This document shows, piece after piece, positions 7,263-13,503 of a stretch of 13,503 nt of DNA; within the stretch, counting starts at the first letter, position 1; each line of letters opens with the position of its first letter. The notes under the pieces were generated by a model. That model made no database searches. It saw only the letters and a list, made by a program, of their open reading frames with translations, and had not been told where the DNA came from. The stretch is from positions 1 to 13,503 of the forward strand of contig JALQPE010001541.1 in the NCBI GenBank assembly GCA_030407315.1, written 5' to 3'. The DNA is from Asparagopsis taxiformis. Taxonomy: Eukaryota; Rhodophyta; Florideophyceae; Bonnemaisoniales; Bonnemaisoniaceae. Both the position numbers and the translations under genes were made by a program.

Positions 7263-8268
7263 ATGTCGCAAGCTATTATAAGCATTTTAATCCCTTTTAA
7301 GAATACCGATGCCTTTATTTCTGAATGCATTAGATCTATTCAAAATCAAACTTACAGGCATTGGGAAGCTATTTTTATTGATGACTATTCCACAGATAAT
7401 TCCTATACTATTGTAAAAGATGCTTTAAAAAAAGATTCTCGTATTCAACTATACAAAACAATGGGAAAGGCATAATTGATGCACTACAAACGGCATTTTC
7501 AAAATGTAATGGTGACTATATTACTAGAATGGACAGTGATGATATTATGATTGAAAATCGCCTAGAAGTGATGGTGAATAGTCTCATCGCAAATGGTAAA
7601 AAAACATTTAGCAGTTGGTAAAGTGAAATACTTTAGAGCTGATGGAGTAAGCGATGGTTATGCACGCTACGAACGTTGGATCAATAAGCTTACTGAAACT
7701 GGCAACAATTATTCTGAAATTTATAAAGAGTGTGTTATTCCATCACCTTGCTGGATGTTGCATCGAGAAGATTTTATTGCTTGTGAAGGCTTTGAACCTA
7801 ATCGTTATCCTGAAGATTATGATTTAACATTTCGATTTTACAAGCTGGTTACCCCTGTATTCCTTGCAATGAGGTTCTACTCCATTGGCGCGATTATAGT
7901 ACCAGAACCTCTAGAACACATGAGCACTATGCTATTAATTATTTCTTAGATATTAAGGTACACTACTTTTTAGAGCTCGATTATGATGACAAAAGGCCTT
8001 TAACCATTTGGGGAGCTGGTACCAAAGGAAAAACCGTTGCTAAACTATTATTAGAAAACGATATTCCGTTTTATTGGATTTGTGATAACCAAAAGAAAAT
8101 AGGAAAACACATCTATGATCAAGAGCTTTTTAATTTTGATTATTTGACACAACTTAATCATCCACAAAGCATTGTTACTGTAGCTAATGAAGATGCACAA
8201 AAGGAGATACGTAGTTACTTAAAAAGCAGAATATGCTATCTATGAGAGATTATTTCTTTTTCTGTTAA
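7263..8268 (+). CDS. Family 2 glycosyltransferase with C-terminal nucleotide-binding-like extension, frame broken
   Basis: About 335 residues. The N-terminal GT-A domain has the family 2 start ISILIPFKNTDAFISECIRS, the acidic pair in FIDDYSTDNS and the metal/nucleotide motif DYITRMDSDDIM; the acceptor region includes PSPCWMLHREDF and YPEDYDLTFRFYKAGYP. It probably transfers a sugar from a nucleotide donor at the cytoplasmic face of the membrane; no membrane segment is seen. After about residue 230 an extra part begins, RPLTIWGAGTKGKTVAKLL, with a GxGxxG-like loop and then VTVANEDAQKEIRSYL, resembling a small Rossmann unit found at the end of some other family members. One-base breaks lie near 7458, 7603 (an A run one too long), 7843 and 8226. 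It ends MRDYFFFC. No polysaccharide gene cluster surrounds it, so the product is unknown. Confidence 0.87.
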
Positions 8269-8307
8269 ATTTCTCAAAGCTAAATACTGTTATCGCTTTG
8301 CATTTTC

Positions 8308-8315
8308 TATATTTG
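8308..8315 (+). promoter_or_regulatory. Candidate -7 box TATATTTG before the BatA/VWA operon
   Basis: Exact match to TAnnTTTG, 27 bases before the ATG at 8343, in the 74-base gap after the glycosyltransferase. A good -33 TTG is not evident. If used, it lets the four-gene operon be transcribed independently of the glycosyltransferase. Confidence 0.45.
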
Positions 8316-8342
8316 ACTAAATAATAATCCTACAAATAAGGA

Positions 8343-10262
8343 ATGCAGTTTAAACACCCAGAATTACTTTACGCTTTATTTTTACTGGTTATTCCTATTC
8401 TTATTCATTTATTTCAGTTAAGACGTTTCAAAAAGTACAATTTACTAACGTTAAGTTTCTTAAAGCTGTAAAAATGCAGACACGTAAGAGCTCTCAGCTA
8501 AAAAAATGGTTGACACTTTTATCGCGTATGTTATTATTAGCTTGTGCTATCATTGCTTTTGCACAACCATTTATTCCAAATGCTGAAGATTTTAATGATA
8601 CACAAGAAACCGTTATTTATTTAGACAATTCTTATAGCATGCAAGCTAATGGTAAGAATGGAACACTATTAAACGAAGCAATTCAGGATATCATAAACAG
8701 CTTACCTGAGAGTGAAAAAATCAGTTTATTTACAAATACACAAACCTTTAGAAATACTACTGTTAAGGCGCTTAAAAATGATTTAATTCAATTAGAGCAC
8801 TCACCTACTCAATTAAACTATGATGCTTTATACCTTAAAGGAGAACAATTGTTTTCTAAGAATAATGCAGCAACAAGAAATTTAGTTTTAGTTTCAGATT
8901 TTCAGCAAAAAGGAAATCCTATAACTTTTGATACTGATAGTACGGTTCAATTAAAGTTGGTACAACCCAAATCGTCTTTAATCGCTAATGTGAGTATCGA
9001 TAGCATTTACGTTGAAAATACAAACACAGAATCTATAAATTTAAAAGTTTACTTTCTAATCAAGGAGAAGCCATAGATAATGTTGCTATTTCATTATTTA
9101 ATGATGACGTACTACTTACAAAAAGCGCAGTAGATATTGAGGATAAAGCTGAAACAACATTTACAATATCCAATAATAGTATTATAAATGGAAGACTTGT
9201 ATTAGAAGATACTGGTTTAAAATACGACAACACGTTTTATTTTATATTAATTCTAAACCAAAAATTAAGGTCTTAGCAATTAATGAAGTTGCTGAAGATT
9301 CCTTTTTAAAACGTATCTATACAGACGATGAATTTGAGTATAAAAGCTTTAAATTAAATGCATTAAATTTTAATTTAATTCCAGAGCAGAATTTAATCGT
9401 TCTTAATGAGTTAGAAGTATTTCTAATGCATTAAGAATTGCACTTCATGATTTTTGTATAGACGGTGGACACGTGTTAATTATCCCGTCAAGTAATATTG
9501 CTTTAAGCACTTATAATCAACTACTTAAAAACTTAAATACTTCGAATTTAAACAACACTACAACTAAAGAAAAGAGAATTACTTCTATTAATTACAATCA
9601 CCCACTTTTAGCAAATGCATTTTATTCTAAGGTGACTAATTTTCAATACCCAAAAGTAGAATCTTCTTATCGTTTTACATCACCTCGTAATGCTGTTTTA
9701 TCATACGAAGATGGAACACCATTTTTAGTTGGAAACTCCAATGCTTTTGTATTTGCTTCTGCATTAAATAAAGAGAATTCAAATTTTAAAAACTCTCCTT
9801 TAATAGTTCCTGTTTTATATAATATCGGAAAACAAAGCTTAAAATTATCTCAATTGTATTATACCATTGGGCAACCAAATACCATCGCTGTCAATGCCAT
9901 TTTAGGCCAAGATGATATCTTAACACTGACTTCTGATGAAACTTCTGTGATTCCGCTTCAAAAAACATAGTAAATCTGTACTAATAGAAACTGAGGATTA
10001 CCCAAATACAGCAGGTATTTTGAACGTAAAAAACAAGTCGGAAGTATTGCAAAATATAAGCTTTAATTATAATAGAAATGAAAGCAATCTAAGTTATTAT
10101 AGCTTAGAGCGTTTGCCTAACACAACACTAAGTGAAAGTTTGGCAACAACAATAGATGAAATAAAAAGTAGCACAACTATTAATGCGTTATGGAAATGGT
10201 TTGTTATTTTTGCGCTAGTATTTTTAATTATAGAAATACTACTACTAAAATATCTTAAATGA
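8343..10262 (+). CDS. BatA-domain, VWA-like membrane protein, frame broken
   Basis: About 640 residues. The N-terminus MQFKHPELLYALFLLVIPIL is the double-transmembrane BatA N-terminal domain (TIGR02226/PF07584), with the second helix at WLTLLSRMLLLACAIIAFAQ. A von Willebrand A-like domain follows: the strand TVIYLDNSYSMQ carries a DxSxS metal-ion-dependent adhesion motif, and LVLVSDFQQ is a later core strand. After a long beta-rich region a single helix (WFVIFALVFLIIEILLLKYL) closes the protein, so it is anchored at both ends. BatA-type proteins have been linked to aerotolerance and often sit near MoxR ATPases; none is visible here. One-base breaks lie near 8430, 9053, 9242, 9416 and 9967. 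Its TGA overlaps the ATG of the dihydroorotase-like gene (ATGA), so translation is coupled. This gene order is, as I recall, common in flavobacteria. Confidence 0.87.
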
Positions 10263-11502
10263 ATGCACTCATAAAATCTGCCACTATCGTTGATTCTAAA
10301 AGTGATTTTCACAACGAAACGGTTGATATTTTAATTGAAAAGGACGTATTGCCAAGATTTCTAAACGCATTTCTAATTCTAATAATTACCGAGAAATAAA
10401 ACGAGATAACCTCCATGTATCACAAGGTTGGTTTGATAGTAGCGTGTCTTTTGGTGAACCTGGATATGAGAGCGTGAAACTATTAACAACGGTTTAAAAA
10501 CTGCTGCACAGTCTGGTTTTACTACTGTAGCGCTTAATGCTAATTCTAATCCGGTAATTGATAGTTATGCAGATATCACCTTTGTAAAATCTAAAGCTCA
10601 GAATAAAGCTACAAGCCTTATTCCTATTGGAGCATTAACAAAGTTGAGCGAAGGTAAAGATTTGGCAGAGTTATACGATATGAAAAATGCTGGAGCTGTA
10701 GCATTTTACGATTATCAAAAGCCAATAAGCAATCCTAACCTTATGAAAATTGCCTTGCAATATGCTAGCAATTTTGATGGCTTAGTATGTTCGTTTCCTC
10801 AAGAATCTAAAATATCTGGCAATGGTGTTGCTAATGAACACATCAATAGTACTAGACTAGGTTTAAAAGGAAATCCTGCTTTGGCAGAAGAACTCCAAGT
10901 CGCTCGAGATTTATTTTTATTAGAATACACAGAAGGAAAGCTACATATCCCAACGATATCGACAGCTAAATCTGTAGAACTTATAAGAGCTGCTAAAGCA
11001 AAAAAACTAAACGTAACTTGTAGTGTTGCAATCCATAACTTATTACTAACAGATGATGCTTTAGAAGGTTTTGATACCAGATACAAGGTTTTACCACCTT
11101 ACGAACACAAAACGATTGCGATGTTCTCATTGAAGGTATAAAAGATGGTACTATTGATATGGTAACCTCTGACCACAACCCTATTGATATAGAGGACAAA
11201 AAAATTGAGTTCGATTATGCAAAATATGGTTCTATTGGGTTAGAATCCGCCTTTGGAGCGCTTCAAACAATATTTACGACTAAGAAGACTGTAAGTATAC
11301 TAACTCAAGGAAAATCAAGGTTTGGAGTAATAGAAAACTCTATAAATGTTGGTGCTGTTGTGGATTTAAGCTTATTTAATCCAGATGCAGACTATCAATT
11401 TAGCAAATCAGATATCACCTCTAGATCTAGAATAGTGCATTTTTAGGAATGGAATTAAAAGGTAAATCCTATGGCATTATTGCCAATAATAAAATTGTTT
11501 AA
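10259..11502 (+). CDS. Dihydroorotase-like amidohydrolase homologue, probably inactive, frame broken
   Basis: About 414 residues of the amidohydrolase fold. Databases usually name this flavobacterial type dihydroorotase, but metal ligands are missing. The usual GFIDLHVHLREPG start of the barrel is here GWFDSSVSFGEPG, so both His of HxH are Ser and the substrate-binding Arg is Gly. LHIPTISTAKSVELI has Thr where HISTAES-type enzymes carry a ligand His, and TCSVAIHNLLLTDD has one of the two usual His. The Asp of VTSDHNPID is kept. It therefore probably does not perform the pyrimidine ring closure and may act as a binding or scaffold partner; an active PyrC should be elsewhere in the genome. One-base breaks lie near 10338, 10473, 11097 (PPLRTQND) and 11432. 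It overlaps the gene before by ATGA and is four bases from the one after. I give no pyrC symbol because of the lost ligands. Confidence 0.88.
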
Positions 11503-11506
11503 AATA

Positions 11507-11838
11507 ATGAATCAAAATACTATTGACGAAGGAAAAACTTTAGGTGTTGTTGCCTATTTAACATTGTTCGGTACATTGATTGCTTTTTTTATGATCAAGA
11601 TAAAAAGAATCCATTTACTTCGTTTCATACTAGACAAGCACTTGGACTAGGGCTTATGTATATGCTAATTGCCTTTGTTGTCAGTAGTTTTGACAGCATG
11701 AATATTAGTATGGCTTTCTGGATATTTTTTTCAATCTTATACCTCTTCGGCCTTTTTGGTGCTATTACAGGCAAAATGAATAAAATTCCTTTATTGGGAG
11801 ATGTATTTCAGAATGTATTTAGAAATATAGGACAGTAA
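11507..11838 (+). CDS. Small multi-spanning membrane protein, one frame break
   Basis: About 110 residues. It starts MNQNTIDEGKTLGVVAYLTL, with a hydrophobic segment at about residues 12-28, the polar stretch DQDKKNPFTSFHTRQALGLG, then two more segments (LMYMLIAFVVSSF and FWIFFSILYLFGLFGAITG) and the tail KIPLLGDVFQNVFRNIGQ. The FTSFHxRQALGL block and overall plan resemble DUF4870/Tic20-like small membrane proteins; this is by eye and function is unknown. A lost T near 11590 separates the first helix from the rest. It is third in the operon, four bases after the dihydroorotase-like gene and two bases before the esterase. Confidence 0.75.
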
Positions 11839-11840
11839 AC

Positions 11841-12482
11841 ATGACCGATTTGCATACATCACAAGACCTTCATCTTTAAAGGAAAATGCTCCACTACTTA
11901 TAATGTCTCACGGCTATGGTAGTGATGAAAATGATTTATTTTCTTTTGCATCAGAATTACCAGAAGAATTATTTATCATATCACTAAGAGCACCATATCC
12001 AATGCAACCATACGGAAATGCATGGTATGCCATAAATTTTGATGCTATACAAGGTAAATGGAGTGACGATGAACAAGCTAAATCATCTGTAAATTTAATT
12101 TCAGAATTTATTGATTATGCGTGTAAAACTTACCCTATAGATTCTAAAAACGTTACGCTTTTAGGCTTTAGTCAAGGTACTATACTCAGTTATGCTGTAG
12201 CGCTTACCTATCCTAGCAAAATTAAAAACATAGTGGCATTGAGTGGATACATTAATGAAGATATTTACCAAACACTATTGAAGACCAAGACGTTTCCCAC
12301 TTAAATTTCTTTTGTTCTCATGGCTCTGTAGACCAGGTGATTCCTGTAGATTGGGCAGAAAGACTCCAGCTTTTTTAGAAGCTTTAAATATTAAATCATA
12401 TTTACAAGAGTATCCTGTTGGTCATGGAGTGGCACCTCAGAATTTCTATGACTTAAAGGATTGGTTAAATCAAAATATTTAA
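11841..12482 (+). CDS. Phospholipase/carboxylesterase-family alpha/beta hydrolase, frame broken
   Basis: About 214 residues, the normal size of the Abhydrolase_2 (acyl-protein thioesterase/carboxylesterase) family. It is cytoplasmic, with no signal peptide. The oxyanion strand is LIMSHGYGSDENDL, the nucleophile elbow TLLGFSQGTI (Ser codon 12170-12172), the acid in CSHGSVDQVIPVDW and the His in YPVGHGVAPQN, so the triad is complete. It acts on carboxylic esters or thioesters; the real substrate is unknown. One-base breaks lie near 11846 (right after the start), 12283 and 12364. It is the last gene of the operon beginning with the BatA/VWA gene and converges on the next gene with only four bases between stop codons. 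Confidence 0.88.
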
Positions 12483-12486
12483 TTGA

Positions 12487-12983
12487 TTATTGTTGGGTAC
12501 TAAAATACTCAACCAACTTATACTTTAAATCATTGGTTTTCATCAATTTCGTAGGTTACAAAATTTCTCCCCATGTTTACCATCCGTAAAATTTGCTACA
12601 ATCCATCTGTGATTTAAGATTCGTATTTTATTAATTAACAACTTAGAATCCGTCATAGATACATAAGGTACAATAGGATGATCATCTCCTTCATAATCAT
12701 TCATATTATAGAGTCCATCAGTAATTGCCGTTATAAGCTTATCTGCATTATAACCTTGAGCAACAAGTAATCTAGAGCATTATCATTTCTATCAATATTA
12801 AAATAATTGAGTTCAAAATTTTGTTCTTCGAGTGTTGCTATAGTTGTTTTTGCTCTGCCATAGTAGCTTTATAGCTAGCAATATCCTTCTCGTATTTATC
12901 AATTATTCCTTTAGAATTCACATACTGAAAAATAATCAGTAATGCCGAAAAATAAAAAGGTACATAAAAAGTCTACTCTTCAT
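12487..12983 (-). CDS. Membrane-anchored protein with coiled coil, unknown, frame broken
   Basis: About 165 residues. It starts MKSRLFMYLFYFSALLIIFQ, one N-terminal membrane segment or uncleaved signal, then a charged helical stretch (IIDKYEKDIASYKATMAEQK and on to TTIATLEEQNFELN) that looks like a short coiled coil. A globular domain follows with DDHPIVPYVSMTDSKLLINK, ILNHRWIVANFTDGKHG and VTYEIDEN. I believe I have seen flavobacterial hypothetical proteins of this pattern but know no function. The domain probably faces the periplasm. Frame breaks lie near 12849, 12767, 12568 and 12534; the last two are needed to reach the end LVEYFSTQQ. It starts two bases after the stop of the metallo-beta-lactamase-fold gene, so they form an operon. 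Confidence 0.72.
12492..12513. terminator. Possible hairpin at the convergent gene ends
   Basis: GTTGGGTA (12492-12499) pairs with TACTCAAC (12506-12513) with one G-T and a six-base loop. It lies ten bases after the esterase stop, inside the 3' end of the opposing gene. No long T run follows on either strand, so termination is uncertain. Confidence 0.3.
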
Positions 12984-12985
12984 AG

Positions 12986-13503
12986 TTATATGGTTATTTG
13001 TAAATTATCGTATGCCAAAAAACGTTGTCTGGCAATTTTTGTTGTACATCATCATGAAAACCTAATAAATGGCTAATATGTGTAAGGTAAGCACGCTTTG
13101 GCTTTACCAATTCAATAAAAGCTAAGGCTTCTTCTAGATTAAAATGTGATAAATGTGTTTTTCTCGTAAAGCATTTACAACTAAAACATCGAGATTATTA
13201 AGTTTTTTCAATTTCTTCATTAGACACAGTTTTCATATCTGTTAGATACGCAAAGTCTTTAAAACGAAAACCAAATACTTGAAGCTTATGATGTAAACCA
13301 TCATAGGAATCACATTAATATTACCTGCATTAAACGGTTTATTAGAAATCTCGTTCTGAATAACACTTGAACTCCAGGATATTTTTCTGCTGTAGTAAAA
13401 TATAATCGAATCGCTGACTTAAAGCTTTAAGCACACGTTTATGCGCAAATATTGGAATATCACCTTGTTTAAAGAAAAATGGCCTTATATCATCTAAACC
13501 CAT
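12986..13503 (-). CDS. Metallo-beta-lactamase-fold hydrolase, N-terminus beyond right edge, frame broken
   Basis: C-terminal two thirds of an MBL-fold metallohydrolase close to the PhnP-like group. The window opens at GLDDIRPFFFKQGDIPIFAH, which in this family comes directly after the HxHxDH zinc motif, so that motif is outside and the Met at 13503 is probably internal. Later ligands are visible: His in YDGLHHKLQVFGFRF, Asp in FAYLTDMKTV and His in AYLTHISHLLGFHDD. The end NVFLAYDNLQITI is typical. The substrate is likely a small phosphodiester or ester, by family only. One-base breaks lie near 13398, 13366, 13304, 13206 (an A run one too long on the coding strand), 13160 and 13020, the densest run in the window. 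The next gene begins two bases after its stop. Confidence 0.87.

Noticed and set aside
10097..11199. Three minus-strand open frames over the BatA/VWA end and the dihydroorotase-like gene
   Set aside because: All are antisense to strongly conserved sequence and composed like reverse-translated coding DNA.
11420..11431. 12-base perfect palindrome TCTAGATCTAGA
   Set aside because: It lies inside the dihydroorotase-like gene and is explained by Ser-Arg-Ser-Arg codons next to a frame break; no other copy was seen.

Overview
The window is AT-rich chromosomal DNA of a Bacteroidota member, most likely a marine Flavobacteriaceae. The gene families point there: a TIGR02757/DUF2400 protein, a lipoprotein M61 peptidase with PDZ domain, a BatA-domain VWA protein followed by a dihydroorotase-like protein, and short intergenic repeats of the type GTCATGCTGAACTTG. 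Shine-Dalgarno sites are lacking and TAnnTTTG-type promoter boxes occur, which fits the same group. No rRNA, tRNA, CRISPR array, insertion sequence, phage gene or toxin was seen.

Almost every gene is cut into two to seven pieces by single-base frame changes. I count about 50 over roughly 11.5 kb of coding sequence, mostly one missing base in an A or T run. In every case the protein continues in the next frame with family motifs and catalytic residues intact. I read this as sequence error, not gene decay, and annotate each locus as one gene with its full extent. Breakpoints are approximate (within about 10 bases).

Layout: (1) <1-777, minus, SAM-dependent methyltransferase running off the left edge. 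(2) 778-1255, gene-free, with a dispersed repeat holding a perfect palindrome. (3) 1256-2297, minus, secreted succinylglutamate desuccinylase/aspartoacylase-family hydrolase. (4) 2298-2477, divergent spacer with the second copy of the repeat. (5) 2478-3246, plus, TIGR02757 protein. (6) 3247-3374, two REP-like elements facing each other. (7) 3375-5116, plus, S10 serine carboxypeptidase and a small two-helix membrane protein, then a REP-like element and a strong bidirectional terminator. (8) 5275-7161, minus, M61 lipoprotein peptidase with PDZ domain; its leader carries a perfect 9-bp inverted repeat just past a candidate promoter. (9) 7263-8268, plus, family 2 glycosyltransferase with a C-terminal nucleotide-binding-like extension. 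(10) 8343-12482, plus, a tight four-gene operon: BatA/VWA membrane protein, dihydroorotase homologue lacking the metal-binding HxH, small membrane protein, carboxylesterase. (11) 12487-13503>, minus, a metallo-beta-lactamase-fold hydrolase running off the right edge, then a small membrane-anchored protein.

Functionally this is mostly envelope and peptide/ester hydrolysis housekeeping. The most interesting part is the four-gene operon, where a predicted catalytically dead amidohydrolase is translationally coupled to a VWA membrane protein. The paired repeats around the desuccinylase gene and the palindrome in the M61 leader come next.
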